Assembly: GCA_028571685.1 (NCBI GenBank)
Contig: CM053164.1
Span: 36,506,501 to 36,570,500 of the forward strand
Direction of reading: 5' to 3'
DNA: 64,000 nt
From: Heterohyrax brucei
Taxonomy: Eukaryota > Chordata > Mammalia > Hyracoidea > Procaviidae
Of this stretch, positions 1-9,751 are shown piece by piece. How positions within the stretch are numbered: position 1 is the stretch's first letter; each line of letters begins with the position of its first letter. The notes under the pieces were generated by a model that was not told where the DNA came from, made no database searches, and saw nothing but the letters and a program-made list of their open reading frames with translations. The translations under genes and the position numbers were made by a program.

Positions 1-64
1 AGTTCAACATCATCAGAATGTGGAGAACTCTCTCCCCATAAATTCAACAAGCTGAAGGAGTACC

Positions 65-178
65 AAAACCCACTGTCGTCGAGTCGATTACGACTCATAG
101 CGACCCTATTGACCAAACCCCAAACCAAATCCACTGCTGTGGAGTCGAATCCGACTCCTAATGGCCCTATAGCTAGAG
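65..178 (-). mobile_element. AfroSINE 3' fragments (two, in a row)
   Basis: Two short antisense copies of the AfroSINE tail stand side by side, at about 65-111 and 112-175. Each shows the diagnostic box that reads gagtcg..cgactc near the SINE 3' end. They abut the upstream edge of the CpG island. Confidence 0.75.
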
Positions 179-306
179 GTAAATAAATGCTGTTTGCCCT
201 GGCAGTTCACACCTAGCTCACGGCGTTGTCCAGAGTTGAGCGGCGTCGGCGGAAAAAGATGGGCGGTGCCATTAACGCTGAGGCTCCAAGCAGCCTGCCG
301 TGACAA

Positions 307-316
307 GCCCCGCCCC
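307..316 (+). promoter_or_regulatory. GC box (SP/KLF-type site)
   Basis: The sequence gccccgcccc is a canonical SP1-family site within the CpG island, about 270 bp upstream of the exon 1 donor. Occupancy is inferred from the motif only. Confidence 0.5.
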
Positions 317-399
317 CTGGCGCGCTCCCGCGCTCCTGGAATCTGCGCTGAGCCCGCCGCGGCGCGCGCTCGAGCGCCCGGCGGAGGAGCCTGAGGGAG

Positions 400-583
400 G
401 TGGGTCCCGTTCCTGCTGCGCGGCGGTGGTCCCAGTGACCCCGAGGGGGGCGTAGAGGTGGCGGAGTTCTGGGTCTGGGGGCTCCAGTAAATCGGCAGTG
501 GTGGCGTCCACAGCTGGAGAGGCAACTGAGGAGGCCGTGAGGCGACACCGCGGCGCGGCTACCTCCAGCGGCCGCGCCCGGAG
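400..583 (+). other. UBXN2A: UBXN2A exon 1, 5' UTR (5' end approximate)
   Basis: A strong splice donor, GAG|gtgagt, lies at 583/584 inside the CpG island. No ATG-led frame here fits the protein, and the coding start lies in the next exon, so this exon is taken as noncoding. The 5' boundary is a placeholder. A weaker alternative donor (gcc|gtgagg) lies near 537. Exon 1 would splice over 37.2 kb to the acceptor ending at 37773. cDNA or CAGE data would set the true start. Confidence 0.7.
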
Positions 584-1690
584 GTGAGTTTTCCGTAGGG
601 TGAGGGGTTCAGACGGAGGTTCCTTGGTGGGGTGTGCAGGTGGGTGTCTCTGCCAGAGCGCCCGGGGCTTGTCTTCGTCTGGATAAATTCCATGTCAGGG
701 CCTTTCGGACCCGGCGTCTGCAGCCCAAGAAAGGGCGTTCTCGGACTGCGGCCGGGGCGAGGCCCTTGCTCTCTCCAGCCCAGGTGATCAGCAGATCATG
801 GTCCCTGACTGGGCTGGTTTCCTCAATGGGGAACACAGGAAGGTTGAACTGAAAGTGACCAGTTTCGTGTTTTTCTTTCAAAGACGTCTCAGAAATTCCG
901 AGTTAGATGTTACCAAAATATTTCAATTTCGAAAGGTATACACTGCGAAAACGTCATGCAGAAATGCAAACTATGTGTGTTTTTGATTCTCTGAAAGGTT
1001 TTTAGGTGGACGTTTCATCGCTGGTTTCATTCGTCTTCCGTAACTCGCTGTCTTTTATGTTTTATAGGTTTTATGTTCTCTGTTTACCTATGTTTTTTCT
1101 TTGTATGTTTTTATCTTTCACTCCCTGTAATAACTTACTACTTTCGAGGAAAAAAAAAAAAAAGAATAGTGTGACGCCCGATGTTGGCTCCTTAGTATGT
1201 TATTTGAAGTGATTAAAAATAAAGATAAGGTGCTGATAGCCTGTATTGATCTTAGCGCAGAAGGAAACAATGTAGAATTGTATAGGAGATTGTATATATG
1301 ACCTGAAAGTCACCTTCATAATTTCATAAGTCATGGCTCAAGTGTGTCTAATTTTGGGGTGTTTATAATTATTTAAATTTTAGTTTAATTTTACTTTGGT
1401 TTACTAGGGAAAAACTCTTTAATTAAAACTTGATTTCGTATCTCTTGCGAAAGTGGTGAAAGTTTTGATTTAAAAAGCAATCAAATTTTATGAATTTTGA
1501 GCATGTAAGTATAATACTAAATTTAGTGTGAGGTACTGGTAGAATCGAAAAATGAGTGAGAATTATGTACAGAGATTAAGCAAAGTATAATGGTGAAAGG
1601 CAGAATACAGAATTGATAGAAACTACTGCTTATTGAGCACATACTCTATGGTAAATACTGTATGTTCACGTTTTAATACTTTAAGTATTT
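584..1690. other. Intron 1 start, no assigned feature
   Basis: The first 200 bases still belong to the CpG island; after that the sequence turns AT-rich. A 14-base A run lies at 1150-1163. Around 1600-1690 there is weak resemblance to an ancient MIR/L2 tail. Nothing else can be supported. Confidence 0.6.
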
Positions 1691-1699
1691 TAATTAGTT

Positions 1700-2075
1700 A
1701 ATACATGCCTTTGAATTGTGGCATTGGAGAAGAGAACATTGAATATAACATGGACTGTCAAAAGAACAGACATCTGTTGTGAAAGAGGTATGACTAGAAT
1801 GCTCCTTGGAAACAAAAATGGCAAGACTGTGTCGTACATACTTTGGACATGTTGTCAGGAAAATCAGTCCCTGGAGAAGGCCGTCATGCTTAGTAGAGTG
1901 GAGGATCAGTGAAAAAGAAGAAGACCATCGATCAGATGGATTGACACAGCGGTTACAACGTGGGCTTAAGCATAAAAAAGATTGTGAACGTGCAGCAAGA
2001 CTAGGCATTCATTCTATTGTTCATGGGGTTGCTGTGAGTCGGAACCAACTCCATGACATCTAACAACAACAATAC
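1700..2075 (+). mobile_element. RTE (BovB-like) LINE, 3' end
   Basis: The + strand encodes degenerate pieces of the RTE ORF C-terminus (RLCRTYFGHVVRKISPW), followed by the short 3' UTR with ATGGATTGACACAG. It ends in gagtcggaacc...aac followed by (CAA)n. It matches the other RTE fragments in this window. It is 5' truncated and non-functional. Confidence 0.85.
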
Positions 2076-2084
2076 ATATTTAAT

Positions 2085-2235
2085 GTTAATTATTTAGTAC
2101 TTGAATAGTTTAGTAACTTATTCTAATATAAATACCTGCTGAGTGCTAGGGATATGATGTTGGCCATTAGTGATTGTGCTGTTATAGAATTTACAGTCTC
2201 ATTGGAGGAAACAGACCTTAAATAATCGAAAGGAA
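2085..2235 (+). mobile_element. L2/MIR-like ancient fragment
   Basis: The words ctgctgagtgctaggg, then aatttacagtctcattggagg and aaacagacctt follow the pattern of ancient L2 3' sequence. It is strongly diverged. Confidence 0.4.
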
Positions 2236-2428
2236 AAATGTAAGTGTTGGTGAGAACATCTAACAGGAAGTTATCTCAACTTGGGACATCAAGTAAAGTT
2301 TCCTAGGAATCCTTTGAGCTATGATACTGTGGATAAGCAGAAATTAAGTGGAAGTGACTGCTAAAGGGAAAAGGTCCCTGCAAAGGAAATACTTTCCATA
2401 GAGGTTTAGGGAGGATGACACATTTGGG

Positions 2429-3333
2429 ATTTTTTTTTTTTTTTTTTTTTTGTGATTGAATGAAAATGTACATTCCCATATAAATGTCCATGCTCACCTA
2501 TATGCTCTCCTTGCATGGTGACAGCACACTCTTCCTCTCTGTTCCATACATGTCCTGTCCTCCAACAGTCTCCAATCTCCTCTTATCCACCAACTCCCCT
2601 TCCTCCAGTCTGAGGTCAGCAGGACGACGACCCATAGATGAATAGAATCATACAGCGCCCACAAAATATTGTCACTCTGTGTCGCCAAGTCCAATCCATT
2701 GCTGTCCAAAGAGTTGACCTTCATTATGATTTATGGACAGGGGCAGCATCAGAGTCAGGGGCCATGCTCCCAGGGGGACCCCAAAGCCCCTGGACCATCA
2801 ATTGTAGTCTTTTAGTGGAGATCTCAGGGTGTACCCCTATTTGTTCTTGTGTTGCCAGTGAGACTCAGCTTTATGAGCTCCATGTGGTTATCACTGGTGG
2901 TTGCTGGATCCGGTTCTTCCGGTTGCGAGTCCATGTAGACACCCACTCACGTGGTTCTCTCTGTCTTCTGGATTCTCTTTCCCCCATGTCATTATGGACC
3001 TCGGTGATCATCCATTCCTGCTGAGTTGGGACCATTTGCTGTACCCTCAGATGGCAGCTTGGCAGCTTTTAAGACCCCAGATGCCACTCATTAGTATAGG
3101 GTGCAGAGAGTCCTCATTAGCAAAACACTAGTTGTGCCAGTTGGCCTCGATTTTGCCTGAGAGTACGGTCACTGGCCTCCTGTCCCAGCTACTCTGTCCT
3201 TGTAATATTGGGTTAAGATGGGACAAGTACTCAAATTGTATTGAAGTCCAGTTAATACTGATCTTCTTACTAATGTGTGCTGTCACCGATTTCACCCAAC
3301 CACATTTCTAACAACTATCTAATCTAAACCCTT
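2429..3333 (-). mobile_element. L1 3' UTR insertion with 10-bp target-site duplication
   Basis: A poly-T run (the antisense poly-A tail) at 2431-2451 is followed by antisense L1 3' UTR of the same type as the full-length copies here. The element is 5' truncated within the 3' UTR. It is bounded by CACATTTGGG at 2419-2428 and 3334-3343. Confidence 0.9.
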
Positions 3334-3592
3334 CACATTTGGGGAATTTAAACAGTTGTAGGACAGAAAGCAAAAGAGAGGTTTGATAAAGTAGATTAGA
3401 GCCAGTTAGCTCCTACAGGGCTTTTTAAGCAATGTTAAGGATTTGGAATTGACTTTTAAACTTCTATGTGGAACATTTGAAACATTCGGATGTAGTGGGA
3501 AGAAAACAATGATCCTCTTTTAGTATTACCCAAAGAATTTCTACCTTATTTTAAGGGTAATAAGATATCATTGAAGGGGGGTAAGTAGAGGA

Positions 3593-4812
3593 GTTTTTTT
3601 TTTTTTAATTGTGATTGAGTAAAGTAGTATACAATCCAAGTTAAATTTGTGTGCCTGCCTATCTGCAGTTCTCTGTGGTCTCCATGCCCAGTGACAGCAC
3701 ACTCTTCCTTTCCGTTTTTTACGTAACCATATCCTGCTAAGAATCTCCTATCCCTTCCTCTCTGTCTTCTGTGTTCTGGTAAGAGGCCAGTAGGACAGCA
3801 TCCTGTAGATACATAGAACCATAAAGTGGACACACTGTATGGTCACCCCATGTCCCCAAGTCCATTCCATTCCTGTCCGAAGAGTTGACCTCAGTAATGA
3901 ACAAGATCTGGGGCAGCAGCAGGTCTAGGGGGCCATGCTCCCAGGGAAGTCCTAGGGCATCAGACCCATCAGTTGCAGTCTTTTAGTGGAGTTCTTGAGG
4001 TGCACCCCTCTTTTTATTTGTGTTGCTGCTGGGATCCAACATTGTGTGCCCCATCATGGCTGTCATTGGTGGTGGCCAGGCACCGTCTGGTTCTTCTGAT
4101 CATATGTTGGTACAGTCATCCATACATTGGGTTCTTATGTCCTCTGGGCTCCTTTTTGTCTTACGTCTTTGTTGACCTTGGTGATCATCTGATTCAGTTC
4201 ATATGGGATCATTTGGTGTACCTCAGATGGCAGCTTGCTAGCTTTTAAGACCCCAGATGCCACTCACCGATATGGGGTGCAGAAGACTCTCTTAGCAGTA
4301 GGCTAGTTGTGCCAGTTGGCCTCGATGCCCCTGAGAGCGTGGTTCCTGGACCCCCAGCCCTGCTACTCTATCCTTGTGATATTAGTCTAGGAATAGAAGA
4401 GTTTTCAGTTTATGTTGAAGTCCATTTAAGATGATCATCTTTCTTGTGTGTGTTGTCACTGCTTTCGCCTAACAAATTTGTAACAGCTATCTAATCTATA
4501 TGTATCTTTCTTCCTCCCTCCCTCCTCTCCCTTGTAGCCATCAAAGAGTCTTTTCTTCTGTATGTGAGTCTGTTTTTAAGTCTGTAGTAAGGGTCTCATA
4601 TAATATTTGACCTTGTGTTGCTTGCTGACTGGTTTCACTCAACATAATGTCTTTCAATTGAAACCAGGTTATGAGATGCTTCCAGAAATCATCATTGTTC
4701 TTTATGATTGCATAGTGTTACATTGAGTGTATGTGCCATAGTTTGGCTGTCCATTCATTTGTTGTTGGGCATCTGGGTTGGTTCCATCTTTTTGCAGTGG
4801 ACTGTGCAAGCA
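3593..4812 (-). mobile_element. L1 3' end (3' UTR and ORF2 C-terminus)
   Basis: Poly-T at 3594-3605 begins an antisense L1 3' UTR that runs into the last part of ORF2 (gttggttccatctttttgc near 4785). The flanks agaggag and agaagag may be a decayed target-site duplication. Confidence 0.85.
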
Positions 4813-4829
4813 GAAGAGTTTTGAAATCA

Positions 4830-5214
4830 GATTTGTATTTTAAAAAAAGGTCACTGACTGCTGTGTAGAAACTGGGCTGTATAGGGCTGAGAATGGATGC
4901 AAGGAGACCAACTAGCTAGAGATGATGATACTTGAGACAAAAATGGTTTCTGTGAAGATAGTGTGATCTAAAGATACCTAACTGAACCCTCTCCCCCAAC
5001 CTACCTACCTCCTTGCTTTGTAGTAATTTTGGTTTCCCTTCTATTAGAGGAACTGTGGAAGTTTTTCTCAAGATTGTATTTGAGGTAGGTGGGCTTTGTA
5101 ACAGTTTCACTGTGAAGCCCTGGAAGAGTTTCTTGGTGTCATAGGGTGGTTCAAGCGTTGACCTTGACAGTCTGTGTAAATTCTACCCTTCCTGTGGGTT
5201 TTTCTCTTTTAAAT
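4830..5214. other. Intron sequence, nothing assigned
   Basis: This is AT-rich unique-looking intron DNA. I saw no exon signals or recognisable repeat here. Confidence 0.5.
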
Positions 5215-6137
5215 TACCGTTGACAGTACCAGTTTGGTCCTTGTTCTTAGTAGCCGTCTCAGACAACCTCATGTATAACAAAACATAATGTTGCTGCTGA
5301 GTCTTTAACATCTTTGTGACCTTTGATGTGTTTGACTTTATTTTGTCAATCCATTTCATGAGAGTTTCTCTCATTTTCACTGACTGAACAGTGATAGTCT
5401 TTTCCAGTGATAGGTCTTTTCTGGTGACCCATCCAAAGTAAGCAAGTCCAAGTTTTGCCATCTTTGGTTCTAAGGAGCATTCTAGTTGTATTTATTTTAA
5501 GACTGATTTGTTTGTTTTCCTGATTAAAACTTAACCAAACCTGTTGCCACTGAGTCAATTCTGACTTATAGTGACCCTATATGACAGAGGAGAATTGCCC
5601 ATAGAGTTTCCAAGGAGCACCTGGTGTATTTGAACTCCTGAACTTCTGGTTAGCAGCCGTTGTTCTTAACTGCTGTGTCACTGGGGCTTTGGTCTCTTGA
5701 TAGACCGTGATGCAGTCAGTGTTCTTCACCATCGTTGTACTTAGAATGCAGTTGTTCCCCTTTAATCTTCGTTTTTCATTATCCAGCTCTCCCATGCATA
5801 TGAGGTGATTGCAAAAACCATAGTTTGGATCAAGCACTCCTTAGTCATAAAAGGGACATCTGTGCTATCAAAACTGTAAAGAAGTCTTTTGCAGCAAATT
5901 TGCCCAGTGCGATCCATCATTTGGTTTCTTGAGTGTTACTTGTGTGGACACAGGTGGTAATTCAATTTTTACCCCGGTTTTTCAGTTTTGCCATGTTTAT
6001 TATGGTGTTTGGTAATTCAGGTTTTGAACTTTTTTTCTTCACATTCAGGTGTAACACATGCTGAAAGCTGTAGTCTTATCTTCGTCAGTCAGTGCTTCAA
6101 GTTGTTGTCATTTTAGGCAAGCAAGGTTGTGTCATCT
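5215..6137 (-). mobile_element. RTE LINE fragment, interrupted by an AfroSINE
   Basis: The minus strand reads degenerate RTE C-terminal ORF (LAYFGWVTRKDLSLEK) from about 5450 down to 5345. After an AfroSINE (about 5536-5692) it resumes as more upstream RTE sequence, 5693-6137. The order matches the RTE piece at 18461-19560. The outer edges are approximate. Confidence 0.8.
5536..5692 (-). mobile_element. AfroSINE nested in RTE
   Basis: A complete antisense AfroSINE: tail box near 5553-5570, middle gacagaggagaattgccca, and tRNA-like head read as gttagcagcc and ttaactgctg. It splits the RTE copy, so it is younger than that RTE. Confidence 0.85.
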
Positions 6138-6139
6138 GC

Positions 6140-6350
6140 CTATTTTTAGCCTTATCCGTTGCCCGTGAGTCAATTCTGACTCATAACTTCCCTGTAAGAC
6201 AGATGAGAATCATTCCACAGGGTTTCCAAGTCTGAGATCTTCATGGGAGCAGACTACCAAATCTTTCTCCCACCAGGTAGCTGGTAGGTTGGAATTGTGA
6301 ATCTGTCACTTAGCAGTGGAGCACTTAACTAGTGTGCCAGCACGGCTTCT
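6140..6350 (-). mobile_element. AfroSINE (long, diverged)
   Basis: Antisense AfroSINE boxes run from the tail (gtgagtcaattctgactca) to the head (gcacttaactagtgtgcc). A 35-45 bp extra segment in the middle (around 6235-6280) is characteristic of the longer subtype. Confidence 0.8.
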
Positions 6351-6443
6351 TTCTTTGGTCCTTAGGAGTGTAAAATTCCCTCATTGACTGTTTTTTTTCC
6401 CTAGGCAAGGACAAGAAAAGGTATTTTCTACCCTGAGCATAGA

Positions 6444-6608
6444 TACCCCAAACCAAACCTGTTATACTTTAGTCTTTGCCAACTCTTTGCCAAGTCGTAG
6501 TGACCCTGTAGGACACAGTAGAGCTGCCTGAAAACGTTTCCAAGGCTGTGAAGTTTTACATACCCTTTCAGTTAGCAGCTCAGAATTTGCCACTGTGCTG
6601 CTAGGGCT
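6444..6608 (-). mobile_element. AfroSINE with 13-bp target-site duplication
   Basis: An antisense copy bounded by perfect CCCTGAGCATAGA at 6431-6443 and 6609-6621. The duplication shows normal target-primed insertion. Confidence 0.92.
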
Positions 6609-6659
6609 CCCTGAGCATAGAAGATAAATGAAAACTTTCCAAATGGTTTTATTTTTATT

Positions 6660-6661
<2 letters not shown>

Positions 6662-6705
<44 letters not shown>
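6662..6705. repeat. (TG)n microsatellite
   Basis: About 21 uninterrupted TG units followed by gcg. This is a likely polymorphic dinucleotide repeat. Confidence 0.97.
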
Positions 6706-6706
<1 letters not shown>

Positions 6707-7689
6707 CTAAAGTGTTTGGTGTTGGTTTTGATGCTGTCTTAGATTGTTCTCAAAGGCATAATACCATTCATGGGGGATCAAAATAGAAAAGCCACTGTGT
6801 AAAAGAATTCGCATGCCCAGTTGTGTAATAAGATCTTACTACAAACCTGTACTCCCCCAATGTGGCCTGGAGTACATGCTCATAAAATAAGTAGAATAAA
6901 TAATAATGCAAATTGTTTTCTACTCAGATTCTAACATATACATTAAAAACACTACATTTCTTAGTAGTCTGTTTTGAGTGGTTTTTTTCTTTTTAGTGAG
7001 TATATTCCATAAAGTTCACTTTACTCTGTCTCCTGATTTTATTTGGGAGTAAATGGGACAATAGTTTGAAAGGTACTTGGTAAACTGTTGTCTACCATAC
7101 AAGTGTAAGATAGTAGTAACACTAATTGGAAGTAAACTGAAGAACAGTGAAGGATATTTTGTTGGCTCATTCTGGTGTCCCCCTTCATGCTGTTAACTTA
7201 GGTATTTGTCAGATGGCATTCTCTATACTCAGTACACAGTTTTAGGTTCATTTGTTTCACATAAATGTGTTTGTGGAAGCTTGCTCAGTTGGCCTAAATA
7301 TATTTTCTTGACTTATTTGCATGTTACTTGTTTGTGCTAGGAAATACCTGAAATAGTAGTGACTGGGTGTCCATGTAAAAATGAATTTTGACTTCATAGT
7401 TTGCAGTTAGTAATTTAGTACATTTGTCATTGTTAGTCTGTAACATCCATGGTAATAGAGACTGTATCTGTCATGTTTATCCTTCTGTGCTTAGTTTTAA
7501 ACCGTGCCTTGCACATATTTCTGAGAGTGTTTTGAAAAGTTTAATTAGTGAAATAAGAGGTAAAATTCGTTTGTCGTGTCCCCATTTCAGCTTTTTAAGA
7601 TTAAATCCAGAAGTGTTTCTTACTGTCCCAGTGACAGAGATTATGACAGAGGACTGGAAAAAGAGAAAGAAGCATAACACTGTTATGTT
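6706..7689. other. Intron sequence, nothing assigned
   Basis: AT-rich intron DNA. Open frames near 7424-7722 on both strands are short, overlap each other and show no known domain. Confidence 0.5.
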
Positions 7690-7870
7690 CTGAGTATCTC
7701 TTTTAGTCCTCAGAATGACCATATGAAGAGTATAATTATTTGTAATTTACGGAGTAGGCAACTAGGACTAGAGAAGTTAAATAATTTGCGGAGCCAGTAA
7801 GCTCAAAAGAGATACTGTGAAGATTCTGGTGCAAGTCATTTTGAATTCAGAGTTTGTTCTTTCTTTGTTC
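7690..7870 (-). mobile_element. MIR element
   Basis: An antisense MIR: ttagtcctcagaatgacc, then taatttacggagtaggcaact, gagaagttaaataatttg and the degraded core. The order and spacing fit the MIR consensus. Confidence 0.75.
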
Positions 7871-8404
7871 TGCTGCCATAATTATCTAGAGAGAGACGAA
7901 AACCTAGTCTATCAGTAACTTATAACTACCAAATTATGGAAAAATTATTAGTAATTTGCTGGCGAACAAATAGCCTGTTAATGGGAAACAGTGAAATACT
8001 TTAAAGGTGACCTGTCTTTGCTTTGCACTTGATCAGCACTAGGGAAAAACCAGGAATTGTGTAAACTCAGGGATCTCAGATCTAGTAGAGAGAGCTAAAA
8101 GACAAAGCAACAATTTTAAGTGACATCAGACACTAAGATTCAAGTAAAAATCGTAAATGCTTTAAGTGAGGGTTGGAGCATTTAAGTTTCACATTTGTAA
8201 GAAATGGATCTTGAACTGGAACTTGAAAAATGGTTAGGATACAAATGCCTAGAATAGAAAGATGATGATGTGAGCAAAGAAACAGGTAGCATGAACATGT
8301 TATATTTATGAGACAATAAATATCATTTCTGAACTAAAGAATTCTTTTGATTACTTGGAAATAATTTAGTGAATTGGTGCATGAAAAACAAACAACCACA
8401 CCTC
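7871..8404. other. Intron sequence, mostly unassigned
   Basis: Possibly ancient repeat around 8050-8280 (agatctagtagagagagct, gatcttgaactgg), but I cannot place the family. Confidence 0.4.
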
Positions 8405-8492
8405 AAAAGGTTCTGTCCATGAGGGCTAGGATCTTTGTCTGTTATGTTCTGTAGTCATCCCAAGCACCTAGAACTAGGCCTGGTATACAGTA
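8405..8492 (+). mobile_element. L2 3' end
   Basis: The sequence ggatctttgtctgttatg...cacctagaactaggcctggtatacagta follows the L2 3' pattern. Its continuation, gaataaata, appears at 8646 after the AfroSINE. Confidence 0.65.
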
Positions 8493-8645
8493 AACCACAA
8501 AACCAATCCTGTTGCCATTGAGTTGATTCCAACTCCTACTGACCCTTTAGGAGAGAGCCCCATAGGGTTCCAAGGATGGCTAGTAGATTCAAACTGCCAA
8601 CCTGTTGGTTAGCAGCCAAATTCTTAACCACTATGCCACAGGGCT
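8493..8645 (-). mobile_element. AfroSINE inserted in L2
   Basis: A full antisense AfroSINE from tail (gagttgattccaactcc) to head (ttaaccactatgccacagg). It interrupts an L2 3' end. Confidence 0.9.
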
Positions 8646-8667
8646 GAATAAATACACATTTTGGATT

Positions 8668-8998
8668 TTTTAAATTTTCTTTTTATTGTGATTAAATGAA
8701 AGTTTTCAGTACAAGCCAGTTTGCCATACAACACCCTGAAACGTGCTTCTATGCAGCTCTGTTTCCCTGTGACAGCATGCTCCTCCTTTCCACCCTGAAC
8801 TTTCAGTATCCACTCAATCAGCACTTGTCCCCTCCTCTCCACTCTCTCCTCACCTCTTTAAAGAGGAACCATTTGGACAGCCCCATATATATAAGCCTGG
8901 AATTACACACACCATCTGCATCGCTGTATGTCATATTCTTAGCCTGACGAGTTGGCTTCGGTACTGGTTTCAGCTCTGGGCTAGCAGCATATCCAGAT
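8668..8998 (-). mobile_element. L1 3' UTR fragment
   Basis: Antisense L1 3' terminus: tttttattgtgattaaatgaaag, then gtgacagcatgctcctcc and the conserved block to about 8998. It is of the older L1 subfamily seen at 46200 and 53475. Confidence 0.85.
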
Positions 8999-9550
8999 AA
9001 GATATTTGACTTAATAGAGTTACATTTTGAAATACTTTAACAGCTTTATTTGTGCATAATTTATATGCATTAAGGTATACATACTGAATGCATATCATTT
9101 AATAAATAATTTTAATGAAATGGCTATTCAAGTGTATAATACTTTATTGCTCAAATAAAAAAGCATATACATAAGACTAAATGTTAAATCTCAGTGGTTG
9201 AGATTGATGTTTATGTTTTTCTCTATCCTTTTATGTATGAAATATTTTGACACTTAAAGGGAAGCAGTTACATTGTTTTAGAAATACAATATTTAAATAA
9301 AGTATTCTTAGAAGGAAAAAACTTGGGACATGGGATTCTGGTTTTCAGAATATATTTGTACTTTTTTTCTCATCAGAAATTTTTTTTTAGATCAAAATAT
9401 TACCTGTGTAACTTTGAAGGCAAAAAGTAGTAGAAGGCTGAAAACTAAGAAATCTTCCCACTCTTTTTCCCTAAAGACAGCTGCTTTGAACTCAGCCGTT
9501 TCTTCTGTTTACATTCCTGTATTTCAGCAACGTGTGTGTTTTCCCATCTC
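8999..9550. other. Intron sequence, nothing assigned
   Basis: AT-rich with no splice or repeat signature that I can name. Confidence 0.5.
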
Positions 9551-9561
9551 TTGAGGATTTT

Positions 9562-9709
9562 GGAAATCCTGGTGGCATAGTGGTTACATAGTACAGCTGC
9601 TAACCAAAAGGTCAGCAGTTCACATGTCCTGTGGGGCAGTTCTACTTTGTCCCATAAGGTTAGTGTGTGTCGGCATCAACTGGACACCAGTGGGTTTGGC
9701 TTTTTGGTT
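9562..9709 (+). mobile_element. AfroSINE with 11-bp target-site duplication
   Basis: A sense AfroSINE (gtggcatagtggttac head, gtgggtttggctttttgg tail). It is bounded by TTGAGGATTTT at 9551-9561 and 9710-9720. Confidence 0.92.
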
Positions 9710-9751
9710 TTGAGGATTTTATACCTATTTCTCCCATTTACTTCTCATGTC

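Larger units (their letters stand above)
195..800 (+). promoter_or_regulatory. UBXN2A: CpG-island promoter of UBXN2A
   Basis: This stretch is strongly GC-rich with dense CpG, unlike the AT-rich DNA on both sides. It contains GC boxes and GCGC-rich blocks around 305-385 and no TATA box that I can place. It directly precedes and includes the first exon donor at 584. This is the usual form of a broadly expressed housekeeping promoter. In human I recall ATAD2B being transcribed away from UBXN2A at this locus, so the island may be bidirectional, but no ATAD2B coding sequence is visible here. The boundaries are by eye. Confidence 0.85.

Noticed and set aside
106..548. Two long minus-strand frames in the CpG island as ATAD2B exon 1
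   Set aside because: They are proline/arginine-rich frames from GC-rich DNA and do not resemble the ATAD2B N-terminus as I recall it.
9562..9640. tRNA-like sequence in AfroSINE heads
   Set aside because: The A/B-box-like head belongs to the SINE; no complete cloverleaf tRNA gene is present.
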